Assembly (NCBI GenBank): GCA_947579605.1
Contig: OX388307.1
Coordinates: forward strand, 23,289,237-23,353,236
Direction: 5' to 3'
DNA length: 64,000 bases
DNA from: Athripsodes cinereus
Lineage: Eukaryota > Arthropoda > Insecta > Trichoptera > Leptoceridae
The position numbers and the translations under genes are program-made. Positions 45,461 to 56,700 of this stretch are shown here, piece after piece. The stretch's first letter is position 1, and the number at the start of each line of letters is the position of its first letter. The notes beneath the pieces are model-generated. The model saw only the letters and a list, made by a program, of their open reading frames with translations. It had not been told where the DNA came from and ran no database searches.

Positions 45461-46231
45461 TAGAGGGTTATTCCCGGGAATTCCCGGGAAAACCCTCTAA
45501 TTTTTATTTCCCATTTCCCGGGAAAAAAATTAATCATTTCCCGGGAAAAAAACACAAATTATTACTCATGCAGATCGCCATATCGATACCGAAATCTTTG
45601 TTTAGTTAACTGTAATAGTCGTAATAAATTTGTTGAATCTGACGAACATTTTGATGTGATAAAATATGAAAACAATATTTTTTTACCAATATTAGTGTTT
45701 TACTTTAAAAAAAACTTAATTAGGTATATAGCTTCAATGTATTCGTTTGAAAAAAGCATAATTCTTTTTGGCCGACAATGTACAAGAATCCTACGATTTT
45801 TCATGTTTTTTTTTTAATATTTCCAAAAGTTAGATAGTTTTTAAAAAATATTAGTGTAGCAAACTGTCAATTTTTGTTTTATTTATGGATATTAACCGAT
45901 TTAAAAAATCATTTTTTTGATAAAATTTCTCATTTTTTGAAGTCAACAATTTGAATTTTGATATAACAAAGAGTTCCTAAATAAATCTCGTCAGTCGGCT
46001 ATTTCGTTTTTTTTTAAGCAAATAACTTATATTGGTAACAAAAATTTGTTTTTTTTAATCAAATCAAAATGTTTGCAAAGGTCAACAAGTTTTTGAGAGT
46101 TTTTCTACCAAATTTGTTGAAAATTGAATATAAATATATATAATAATGAATTTCCCGGGAATCCCGGGAAATTTATTTTTAAATTTCCCGTTTCTCGGGA
46201 ACGAAAATAATCCCAGAAAAATTTCCCTCTA
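45461..46231. mobile_element. hAT-type element, 771 bp, TSD GTACCTAC (TAGAGGG family)
   Basis: Ends TAGAGGGTTATTCCCGGG and TTTCCCTCTA are flanked by GTACCTAC at 45453-45460 and 46232-46239. It is the same family and orientation as 18719-19564, with a partial internal deletion relative to that copy. It lies wholly inside the 4-kb hAT. Confidence 0.9.
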
Positions 46232-46599
46232 GTACCTACCATTTTTTTTAAATGGGCATGTGTGGTGTCAAACTTCAAGTTTTTTCATTGGGAAGAGGTT
46301 TTTACTACTATTATTTACGTAAATGTTTACTGTATTTTTTCAATAAACTCATGTATTTGTTGGTTATCTGTTTATTTCAACCCGAGCGATACCGGATTAC
46401 AAAAACTAGCAACTAATAAGTGAACAACTCTATTTAAAATTGAAAATCATCAATTTTCCTATGTTATATTTGTTCCTTTTAAAAACTAGTCTTTTAAGTA
46501 TATTCTTTTTACACATTACCATATCCTTATTGTAAAAATGAACAATAAAAAATATTTTGCCTCAAAATACACCATAATTCTCCAAAATTCACACACCTG

Positions 46600-48130
46600 C
46601 CTTTTTTTGAACACCAAATGATTTTAAAGATAGATAAAATAAAATATTTAGGTAAAAGCGATCTATCAGCCAAAAACATAGAAAAAGCAATAAACGCGTA
46701 GGCTATTCCGTTATCAACATACTCATTTGGCATTATAAAATGGTCAAAAACCGGTTTAAATAAATTTGAAAGATTAATAAGAACAAAATTAACAAAAAAA
46801 AGACATCACCATCCAAATTCTGCGGAAAAAAGGTTGACTCTGCCTAGAAGTATAGGAGGAAGAGGAATTGTTAACATCTCCTCTTTACATAATGATCAAA
46901 TTGAATCTCTTAAAACATTTTTCAAAAATAAACAAAATAATTTTATTTTACATAAAATTATAATACAGACCGACAAAAATCATACATCATTAAATTTATA
47001 TGTCGAAACAGTAGGCACGCGAATAAACTATTAAAATATTTTGTTAGAATCTTAAAGTAGGAAAGAACTTCATGCCAGACACCTCAATGATCTCAACCAA
47101 TCTCATGTTTTTTTTTTATTAAAACAATAAACGGCAAAAACCTTTTACATGATAGATCTCAAATCAATACAACATACACATATAACTAATTTCAATAATA
47201 ATTATAACAATCAACATAAAAAAATAATTTCACTTATTTTAGAGGCATTCACTATGTAACAATTTCTAGACATTTTTAAATAAAATATTTAAACTTGAAT
47301 TACTATGTTTATTTGTTACATTAATTTAAATTCTGCTATCGCGATTTCAGTGCACTTCGTAATTCAAGTTTAAATATTTTATTTAAAAATAAAATAAAGA
47401 TTCATAACAAACAAGTGACAAATATCCGTCAAACAGATGGTTTACCTTTGGGGAAGTGTATGGGAAAACCGAGGGTTTTATACTGGCTGTTCAAGAACAA
47501 GTAATAAATACAAAAAAAAAATACCAAAAATACATTATAAAAAAACAAAATACAACTAACGATTCATGTAGAAAATGTTTGGCCAAATCGGAAACGATAC
47601 AACATATAGTTTCGGGTTGTTCTACTCTCGCTCAAACTGAATATACTAAAATACATAATCATGTCGAAAAATAATACATCAAAATTTAGGAATTAAACAT
47701 AATTTAATAAACTCGCGAAATATAATACCATACTATAAATACAACCCGGAACCGGTTTTAGAAAATCAAAATTATAGGATCTATTATGATAAAACAAAAA
47801 TAAAAGATAGACAAATACATCATAATAGACCCGATTTAGAATTACATGATAAACAAATTAAAATTACGTATCTAATAGACATCGCTGTACCAAATAAGCA
47901 TAATATTCAAACAACTGCCGCAGAAAAAATACAAAACTAGCAGGAGAAATAAAAAAAATGGCATTCTATGTAGGTCCGTTTACATAATACCATTAGTTTT
48001 GTCAGCTACAGGGGTAGCTCCGAAATCTTTGATAAATAATTTGCAAAAATTAGATTCACCGGTAAATTGATATATTAAAATTCAAAAATCTATTAAAATA
48101 AATACTTGTAATATTGTAAGAAAATTTTTG
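46600..48130 (+). pseudogene. R2/R4-like LINE ORF C-terminal relic with zinc knuckle and restriction-like endonuclease
   Basis: Near 46830-46960 the frame reads LPRSIGGRGIVNISSLHNDQ, a stretch usual after the RT in R2-like ORFs. After a retroposon insertion (47100-47400) it resumes with a C-x2-C-x8-H-x4-C knuckle (CRKCLAKSETIQHIVSGC, near 47567). Then come IHHNRPDLELHDK and KITYLIDIAVPNKHN (about 47820-47905). That is the P-D-x(n)-D pattern of a PD-(D/E)xK endonuclease. A stop at 47938 and frame breaks after it show decay. R2-like clades use such an endonuclease, unlike the APE-type LINEs elsewhere in this window. Confidence 0.75.
47105..47400 (-). repeat. retroposon piece with copy-specific perfect hairpin
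   Basis: Inserted in the LINE relic. On the minus strand it ends CCGTTTATTGTTTTAATAAAAA. On the plus strand AACAATTTCTAGACAT (47257-47273) is followed immediately by a 32-base arm (47272-47303), whose perfect complement is at 47359-47390. The loop contains GCTATCGCGATTTCAGTG. The motif and loop match 28864-29074, but the arms do not. Confidence 0.7.
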
Positions 48131-49085
48131 AACACAGATATTTCAGGCACAATGCTGGAATTTTGAGCCCATATTTTGAGCCTAATCCTTTGATATCCTG
48201 TATATCTGGATAAGTGATTTTTTTCCGGCATTAGACTGTTAAGTTTTTGTATAATCATGACTGATCATATGGAGACTTATCTGGTTGTATAATGCTGAGA
48301 AGTGTGGATGGCAATTCTGCCGCCGCGTATAGTTGAAATTTTATAAAAAAAATAAAATATACTTATAAAACACTGGAATGGACATAGTCTTTTTAGGGGT
48401 TAAATGAAATGTTAAGCATTGTTGAGTAAAAACTTTTTCAGAAATGTATGCGAAAGTTGTTAAAAAAAAATTAACAATTTTTACTTGATAAACCAAAAAC
48501 AGTGATGATGTGATGAGTAATGAAAAAATTTCCAATGTTGTTTTTTCTTGCAAGTAAAATAAAATATAATTACCTACCGAAAAATTTGCTAGATTTAAAA
48601 TATTATTTAAAATAACAACTTACTTGCTACATTTCTATCTAATGACAAATTTATCTCTTTTCAACTAATGTGAAGTATTATACTATTTTCTTTGCACTCA
48701 AGTAAAATCCTACATTCGACTCAAAATTATCCAACCTGTATAATTTGATAAAACCAGATGCCACTTTCAGTTATGAAGAATAATATTTGAACCCAAACTG
48801 ATCTTTGTTAAAAAAAAACGCCTTCAGCAATCCTGTATTGTAGATGTGTCATTTGGTTTATGAGTAGAATGGCGCCCATTAGTGCTCAATGGGGGCGCTA
48901 AAATCGTGTTCGCCAACTGGTTTGTAATGAAAATATTTGTGAAGCTCCAAAATTCAATCTTGCAAACGTATTTGGAATACATTTGTTGACATTAAAATGA
49001 AATTAAAAAAAATAGTTTTAATACTCATTTTGGCGCCCCCTAAAGCGGCGCCCGGGGACATATGTCCCCCCCTGCCCCCCCCTAG

Positions 49086-50417
49086 CTACGCCACTGGGAA
49101 GGATTGAAGCGTAGAGATAAGTGATCCTGTATTGTAAGAGGTTTGTGAAGAGAGTGCGTCAATTAAGATGGTTATCAATGATTTCAGGTAGAATTGGTTA
49201 TCTTTGTTAAGGTCTTCCCTTAAAGATTCGACGGTAGGGTTCATGGCATACGAATGTTCTTCATCAGAGGGTGCTGAGGCAATGGCGCACCCATCAGGGG
49301 CAGTGTAAGTAGGGTTACCATTTGGGAACATAAGTATGGAGTTGTGCTCTTTTTTGTTAGGTGGTTTTTGGAGATTAGGAACGGGCTTATTTTTTTGGGG
49401 TCTACTGTTATTGCCAGTATTTGCTGTGATTACCGAGAACAGGGTTTTTTTCTGGGGGTGCATTTTTGCAGCTTGGATATAGGAGCAATTTTCAGTTGCC
49501 ATGCTTTCCTTTATTGCTTTTTGTCTACGATGCTCTGGACATGATTGGCTAATTGCTTTATGGTCACCGCCATAATTGAAACATTTCAAATCTTGAGATG
49601 GGCATTCTTCAGAGGCGTGGCACTCACCGCACTTAAAACATTTTTGGACCGAGCGGCAGTTTGCCCTAGTATGTCCGAATTTGCAGCATCTGAAGCATTG
49701 CAACGTCGGTAATACATATAGGTCCACTCTAAACGAGCTATAAAAAATATAAACCTGATTGGGTAGAGACTGTCCGGCAAAAGTGATGACAATTGATCGG
49801 GATGGTTTCCAACAAATGGTTTCTGATTGTCTATCCTTATAAGCAAGGCGCCTCACCTTCACGATATCCATTTTAGGGTTTCCGGCTGAGATGGCACTTT
49901 TTAGTTCCTCCTCAGATAAATCCTCGTCTACCCCCCTTATGATACCCATGCGGTACGAAAGGAAAGAAGGAACGAAAGCTTTGTATCGAGAGTTAGAAAG
50001 AACAAACGCATTTTTCAAAAATGAATTGGCATGATTTGCTGAAGAGAATGCTACTGATACTTTATATTTACCTTCCGATTTGATAGACCCATTAACGACA
50101 CCCTGTACATTTCTGGAGAAAAGGATTTTTCCCAATTGCATAGGATGCAATGGTGCAGTAGTTTTAGTGTCTGCATATTGAACAAAAACAGTAAACGGAC
50201 CTACAGACTTAGAATCGTAAAAGTATTCTCGTATAGTGGGAGTGTGAGAGACAGATGGTGTCTCCTTTGTTTTCCCAATTTGGGACGAATTATTTTCGAA
50301 AACACTATCAGATGAGATCCCTTTTGGTATCAATTGCGCATCGTCACTCCGTTTTCTTTTCCTGTTTTCCTCCGGCGGGTCCGGGGGAATCGGAGGTTTA
50401 GGAGGGATTTCGTCCAT
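49086..50417 (-). CDS. LINE ORF1: gag-like protein with CCHC knuckles
   Basis: This 443-residue protein has a Pro-rich N-terminus and a basic KRKRS patch. An RRM-like region lies at about 70-235 (GPFTVFVQYAD, MGIIRGVDEDLSEEELKSAI). Three Cys/His knuckles follow: 241-254 (CFRCCKFGHTRANC, canonical), 260-272 (CFKCGECHASEEC) and 279-293 (CFNYGGDHKAISQSC). The third has lost its second Cys to Tyr. Such proteins bind the LINE RNA and form the ribonucleoprotein. The current stop codon is the TAG inside the hAT end (49086-49088). Before insertion the frame ran on for eight more codons and overlapped the ORF2 start by 17 bases. The copy therefore encodes an ORF1 with only its last residues replaced. 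Confidence 0.9.
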   Translation of the reverse strand: MDEIPPKPPIPPDPPEENRKRKRSDDAQLIPKGISSDSVFENNSSQIGKTKETPSVSHTPTIREYFYDSKSVGPFTVFVQYADTKTTAPLHPMQLGKILFSRNVQGVVNGSIKSEGKYKVSVAFSSANHANSFLKNAFVLSNSRYKAFVPSFLSYRMGIIRGVDEDLSEEELKSAISAGNPKMDIVKVRRLAYKDRQSETICWKPSRSIVITFAGQSLPNQVYIFYSSFRVDLYVLPTLQCFRCCKFGHTRANCRSVQKCFKCGECHASEECPSQDLKCFNYGGDHKAISQSCPEHRRQKAIKESMATENCSYIQAAKMHPQKKTLFSVITANTGNNSRPQKNKPVPNLQKPPNKKEHNSILMFPNGNPTYTAPDGCAIASAPSDEEHSYAMNPTVESLREDLNKDNQFYLKSLITILIDALSSQTSYNTGSLISTLQSFPVA

Positions 50418-50809
50418 GTTGGTACCTAAAATAAGTACCTACAGTATGAAAAAATTTCAGCGAAACAAATAAAAAACAATTAAATTATTGGCAAAAATTT
50501 CGACAGAAAAAAAAGCAGCGAAATGAAATAAATTTTACATACAAACAAAAATATTCGCCAAAAATTACGCCACAAAATTATAGCGAAACAATGAAAACAA
50601 AAAAGGGCATAAATCGATGAATAATGATGATCAGGATCCACAATTTAGTAATCAAATTATAAATACCTGTTATGTGCAGAGTACATGAACAAATTAAACT
50701 CTAAATATTTAATATTTAACCAAATATCTTATCTGAAATCCAGAGCTTCAAAATACACGTGCACGCCAGTGTATGGTTGACCATAGAAAAAACAAATGTC
50801 ATTATATTT

Positions 50810-51176
50810 CAACGAAAAAAAGTAGGCAAAGGCTATTTGTCCGTAATTACATAGAAAAAAGAAAGAAATTATAAAATTTATCTATGGTGAACTTTTCCAT
50901 AGAGAAATTGTAAAATATGTTTATGGTTAACTATTACACACTTTTTTTAATAAAAGTCGGTATAAGTATCCGATACTTTTTTGAAAGAGGTATTTGAGAA
51001 AAAACTCTAAAAGAAAACCGAGGAGTTTTGAAACATTTCAAATTCCTATACCATTTTGAAAATTTAGCGACGAGGGGGGGGGGGGGGGTAGAAGTTTTAA
51101 GGTGAAGTTAAGTTATCAAATGTTCCATATTTGGAGTATATTGTTGTGCGGCCGGGCTCACATTACGACTGCCAAT
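50810..51176. other. repeat sequence right of the LINE, with a long G tract
   Basis: 51010-51110 shares strings with 57720-57800 (AAAACCGAGGAGTTTTGAAACATTTC, split by changes, then a G tract and TAGAA). It also matches 38880-39000 in reverse. The G tract at about 51073-51089 is unusually pure. No gene was seen. Confidence 0.5.
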
Positions 51177-51907
51177 CAGTGTGACCAGATTTTATTTTCT
51201 AAAACTACTAAATGGGGAAGTCAAAAACTACTATCTTATCTTCTTATCTTATTATTATATTTCTTTGTTTTTGTTGTTGGTTTTGTGTGTTTGTCTTAGT
51301 TGCTTTGAATTTTTTAAACTGTGGTAATATAGGGGGACTCTTGTGGTCTATATTTCATTTAATTTTAATTGTTGTAATACTTGTTGTGTTGACTGTTTGT
51401 TCCCTTCGAGAAAATAAATAAATAAAAAAATAAATAAATAAATACTAAATTCTTAAAATGATATAGGAATTTGAAGTATTTCAAGAACTCCTCGGTTTAG
51501 TTAAACAATATTTTAACATAGTACCTTTTTACCGGGTATTTGTACCGACTGTTGTTCCTTTTCGGATACTTTCATACCGACTATTGAAAAAAAGTTACTC
51601 GCTTAAATTTTTACCCCCCCGTCCCCGTCCCCGAATTTTCTAAATGGTATAGGAATTTGAAGTATTTAAAAAACTCCTCGGTTTTCTTCAACAATATTTT
51701 CTCGCAGTACCTTTTTCTAAAATGTATCCCGTATTTGTACCGACAATTATTTTCGATCAGTAAGTATCGGGTACTTTTCCCAAGTTCCCGATAATTTGCC
51801 GACTAAATACAAAAACTGACAAAAAACTATTAAAAACTACTAAACATTCTTGCAAATGCCTCAAAAACTACCAAAAAAGTAGGAAACTACCAAATCTGGT
51901 CACACTG
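51177..51907. mobile_element. hAT-type element, 731 bp, TSD CTGCCAAT
   Basis: Ends CAGTGTGACCAGATTT and AAATCTGGTCACACTG are perfect inverted repeats flanked by CTGCCAAT at 51169-51176 and 51908-51915. Subterminal AAAACTAC/TAAAAACTAC repeats occur at both ends. The interior includes GTACTTGT/CGACTATT strings shared with other hATs here. There is no coding capacity. Confidence 0.95.
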
Positions 51908-52100
51908 CTGCCAATATTGACAGACGTCAAAACAGCGTGGCTTTGTTTATCTTTACATCAAATTCCTTACGAATAGCTACTGAATTGACAGACGTCAAAG
52001 CCATGCCGTTTTGTTTACATAATTTACTGTAAAATACTTCAAGGTCACAACTGTCATTATTATTTTGACAATGACAGTAATTTCTGTTACTGACGAATAG
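51908..52100 (+). promoter_or_regulatory. block with two TTGACAGACGTCAAA motifs
   Basis: Two copies of ATTGACAGACGTCAAA (about 51912 and 51985) are each followed by a GTGGC/CGTTTTGTTTA string. The order and spacing match 10830-10950. The palindromic GACGTC core suggests a bZIP/CRE-type site. Any promoter role is inference. Confidence 0.45.
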
Positions 52101-52239
52101 CCGATGCGAAAAAAGTATTAAGTTTAATAAAACTATAGTTGATTTCGTTATTTTTCCCTTTATTACGATTTTTATTACCACCAAAATAAAAAAAAGCTAA
52201 AATATCTGCGTGTTCCTGCGTTATGCACAGTTGTGCCTA

Positions 52240-53600
52240 ACGATATTTTATATGAAATTCTTTTTCTATTTTGCATAAAACGACAATTTTTTTTGTTTTA
52301 AGTATGCTTCCAACTATTATTTCTTCATTTAAGTACATAGAAATATCATTCAAGTGGAAAAAAGACCTCAAAAGCTTATTATATTAGAGGTAGTATAATT
52401 AAGACATTTCTTTTTGTATAAAAAAAGATACATTTCTGGCAAGGTAAATGAACATATCGCTAAAATAATATATTTAACACTAAGATAATACTCCCAACTT
52501 GTATTTAATTATAACAAACACTAAGAAATTGCGCGAAGTTTCAAGTAAAAAACAAATTCACATTATAAATCCCGTGTTTTTCGTTAGGCACATAAGGATA
52601 TTGTATGTAAAGGACAGTTCACATTGTGGACCGCGGTATTACAACGGTTATAGATATAAGTACTACATCATGCATGCGCATAAATTTTAAACACTTTTTA
52701 TTTGAAAATAAGTTATTTTATTCATAATATATTATATTTTATTCATATTCGTATATAGTATAATATTTTTTTTGTCATAGCTGCAATACATTATTATGTA
52801 AACCTATCTATATAATAAGTTACTTTGTGATATACCATTGTGCTCTGAACTAAAGTCTAGATTGAGAGATCTACAGGAGTCTGATATATAAAAATATTAA
52901 TAAAAAATAAGGTGACACTGACACTAGTCTTATTTTTATTCCCTAAATTTTAAATCCGAGCTATAAAAGTTAAATATCTTCAGTAATTTGCGCAAGGTTC
53001 CCATATGTACGGGGGCCGGACGGTTGTTATAACATTCACCTGCCGTAAAAACAGCAAATTTATTTCTGTGTTAATATAAATATTCTCATAGAATCATTTA
53101 CTTCATCATTAATTTCTAACTACCTGTGCAGGTACATTGAAAACTTAAATCAAAATTTGGACGAGATGTGAAATTATCGCATTGCCGTGATGTCGATAAT
53201 TTAGTCATTATTTTCCATATAGGTATACCCACCTATTTTGTTTTATGAGAATTTTTATGCCTGCGGAAGTCTTAGAAGGGTTTTATTTATTATTATTTGT
53301 TCACGGCTCGAGTCATTTACAAGTAGAAGATTAACATACATAGATTATATAAGGTAAGCATATGCATAATGGATTATAAGACACAGCAAGTTATATTAAA
53401 AGTCACCAAAAAAGTAAAAAAATAACAATGAAATTGTCTCAGCAATAATAATTATTGATATTAAGAAACAACATACTGAGCATGTGAACTGCGCTTTATA
53501 AATCTTGTGCATAACGACGTGTCTATGGTTTATAAGCAAAGATTTTGGTTTTAGGCATTATGCATAGATATAATACTACAGTATGTATATCTATGAATAA
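52240..53600 (+). repeat. old dispersed repeat related to 21360-21830
   Basis: 52260-52640 and 53470-53580 match the repeat at 21360-21830 in order. 52680-53460 is extra sequence, which contains a retroposon-like piece at 53270-53460 beginning TTATTTATTATTATTTGTTCACGG. No gene was seen. Confidence 0.5.
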
Positions 53601-53715
53601 CAATCAAAATCAGTTCTATCCACGGCCGCCAGATATCGCTAATGTCGGGGAACGGTTTCGAAAATAATGAATCGTCTATGTCTATGGGTTCCATCATAGA
53701 GAAATGGACAGACAC

Positions 53716-56700
53716 TAGTGATGTCAAATTTGGCATATATCCGTTATTATCTACTCGTTACTTTGTTTTTTCGGTATACCGAGCGGGTAGTGCTCAGGAT
53801 CCGCGGGTAGATAATACCGATCGGTATTATCTACCGATCAACCGATCGGTATTATCAACCGATCGGTATTATCAACCGATCGGTACTCTGTACTAGCCAT
53901 TTCCGGGTAATACCGATGGCTACTTGTGTATTCGTTATTAGCGATTTCCGGCTACTTTCTACCCATCGGTACTATGTACCTGCCGGTACTCGGTAATACC
54001 GACCTTCAATTCATCGGTAATGTGTACATATACGTACCTACTGTGGAAGTATTGGTGCGCTGTGAGTGTATTGGTGTACCTACATTTAATGGCTTTTTAC
54101 AAAAACTACGGGAAACCCTAGGACTTTGGGAGCAAGCAGTGTGACCAGATTTCAAAATAAAATTGTGAAAAACATTTAATCTATTCTTTCTCTAATTATT
54201 GATAATAATTATAGTGTGAAATTCGTTCACCCATTTTGTGCTTTTAATACTCGTTTAAGGTCAAAAATTTTATACACGACTTTAATGTCTAGTTTTAAAG
54301 TTTTTTTTTAACACAAGTTACAGTACGCAGTGAAAACAGTGTGCTGGTACATACCGTTAATTAATAACATAATATTTATTTTCTTTGAATGTGTCGGGGA
54401 AGAATCGCGGCAATAGTGGACCAGATAGTGACGCTACTTACTTTGCCGAAACACTCGTTATTTTTGATAAGTACAAAGGAATAGGTGTTAAGATTAGTCA
54501 ATATTTATTTACTCTCATCTAGACTAGTTTAGTGTTTATTAGTGATGGGCGATAGTATCATATTTTACAATCGAAATAATCGAAGTCGTTCACAATTTAC
54601 AATCGATATAAATAATCGACTTCACTTGTAAAAAATAATCGATATATCGAAGTACTATCGATTATTTGTAGCGCGGTATGAATAACACAAACATCGATTA
54701 TTTTGAAGTCGGCTATTTTCGTGTCTTACGATATTATATTCGGAAAAACGAAGTACAAAACTATCGTCAACGAAACGACGCATCTACTCCCCTCTCACTT
54801 CCTCACGCTTTAATTCAGTTTGTTTTTATGCGTTGAAGGGTGCGGTTGTGAAATGTGAATGCTTACGTTCTCATATTAATATTGCCTACAAAATCGTTCA
54901 GGTAACTACGCGAGTAGTGTCTCTCTTTTTACTAAGAGATCTTCTACTTGTAGACAGCTTAATAGTAAAACCTAGTAACGCCCTTTAAAAGATATTACAT
55001 ATAATCTAACGAAGAAATTTATTAATCAAGTAAAGCAAAGTATTTTCGGAGAATAAGCAGACAATGCACTTCTACTCATTAACTTCTTTGTACGTGAACT
55101 ACTTTATTAAGGGATTCATAAAATAATATTCTTAAAGAATTAGCAGACAACGTACACTCGTAGTACTGAGAGACAGGCTGAACAAATATATGGTAAAATA
55201 CAAATTTAGCAGATTTTATTTATTCTGTAAATAGACATCACTTACATCTGCTAAACAATAAAAATACGTAGGTATAGTAATTTGTATTTATTATAATTAA
55301 TACTTGTATTTATTGATATCCACTCATTTTCATTAGCTTAGTAATATAGCGGAAATTATATTTCAATACATTTTCGGGAGTATTTTAGGACCTAGGTTAT
55401 ATGATTTGATATTATGAAACATTGTAATGCATGTTTTTTTTATGTAATTATTGTTCCTTATTAAAATAAAAATACATATTGAATGTATACCTTTTATGTA
55501 ATCAATGTTCAGTAAAGAATGAATGAATAAATAAATATAAATAAAATCTTCCACAAAATTTTATCTTATAAGTTTAAATTATTCCTAAATTATTATTAGC
55601 AGTTACTTGGTTTTCCTAATAGGTTATAAAAATTGCAAGGAATGGAGCGATCACTAATCAGCTGACTGACTGCATCATCGTTATGGTGTTGTCCGGCACG
55701 GCGTCGTGTATGAATATAATATTGTATCATACTTAGGTAGGTAGGTAGGTAGCAGTGGCGGGACTAGGCTTTTCACATCGGGCATGCTTTGTACAAATAT
55801 ACTATTTTACTCGCAAACGAGTGGACGTCCTTGAGAATAATATAATATAGGTATATATATCGGAGACGGGACTAGGCTTTTCATGTTGGTCTTACATTCG
55901 TTATAATAATAAAAAAAAAAAGATATCCAGAATGGTTGACATACCCCTTTGCTGAATTTAAGATATTAAATGGTTTATATTCGATGTCTATTAAAAGACA
56001 CTTAAAAACTTTAGTGGGAGATCTATTGTTTGCCAAAGACTTCATGGGTCCTTAATATAAATAAATAAAATACAAGAAGTCTGCGATACAAATAAATACT
56101 ATTTTTTAGTATGTAAGTAACTTTAAAGTTAAATGTCGTAATTTCTATACAATTTATTTTGTCTCGCGCATCCATCATAATATTAATCAATCCTTTATGA
56201 AGAACGTTTCAAATCTAAAAACTATTAGCGGTTGCACATAGTATCTACCTTCAAATTATTTTTAACTGCCTAGTACGTTACGCACGACTCACACAATCAT
56301 CACACAACCAATACAAATAAAAACATACTCATATAGGTACATTATGCACCCAAACGTTCTTCGTGCAAGCTTGCTTATTTTGTCCTTAAGATTGCACACA
56401 TACAACCAAACATACCCAATAATACACATGTATGGCGCGTCATTGCCTACTACGTATTCACACTAAAATTTAAGTGTGTGTTAGTGAGACAGAGGCTACG
56501 TATAAAGCAATAACTTACTATTCCATTAATTTAGCTATCACGGTAAATTATTGGATTTTATTAAAAAAAGTCAATATAACGTATCGATTTTACACGCACT
56601 TCAATACAAATAGTACGCGCTTTTGATAAAAACTCTAAAACTTACAAAAATTGTATATTTGCTGCGTATATTTTTGTAAATCATTCTCTTTGCAACGAAA

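Larger units (their letters stand above)
45097..49096. mobile_element. hAT-type element, 4000 bp, TSD GGAAGGAT, inside the LINE
   Basis: The ends CAGTGGCGTAGCTAGGG and CCTAGCTACGCCACTG are flanked by GGAAGGAT at 45089-45096 and 49097-49104. GGCGCC(CGGGGACAT)-type subterminal strings occur at both ends. No transposase was found. The interior contains a second hAT (45461-46231) and a LINE relic with restriction-like endonuclease motifs. Its right end supplies the present stop codon of the host LINE's ORF1. Confidence 0.95.
41213..50793 (-). mobile_element. RNase H-bearing non-LTR retrotransposon with exact target duplication
   Basis: The target duplication AAATGTCATTATATTT lies at 41197-41212 and 50794-50809. 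The poly-A tail appears as a T-run at 41211-41228. ORF1 (49086-50417) and ORF2 (41309-45079) are both open. The element is about 5.6 kb without the 4000-bp hAT that lies between the ORFs. CCHC knuckles in ORF1, and APE endonuclease, RT and RNase H in ORF2, place it in the I-like/Jockey supergroup. The long perfect duplication shows a recent insertion. Confidence 0.9.

Noticed and set aside
53642..54144. Open frames of 84 and 72 codons, the second also present at 40290
   Set aside because: They lie in the repeated part of the TAGTGATGTC hAT family, are shared only because the element is repeated, and show no domain.
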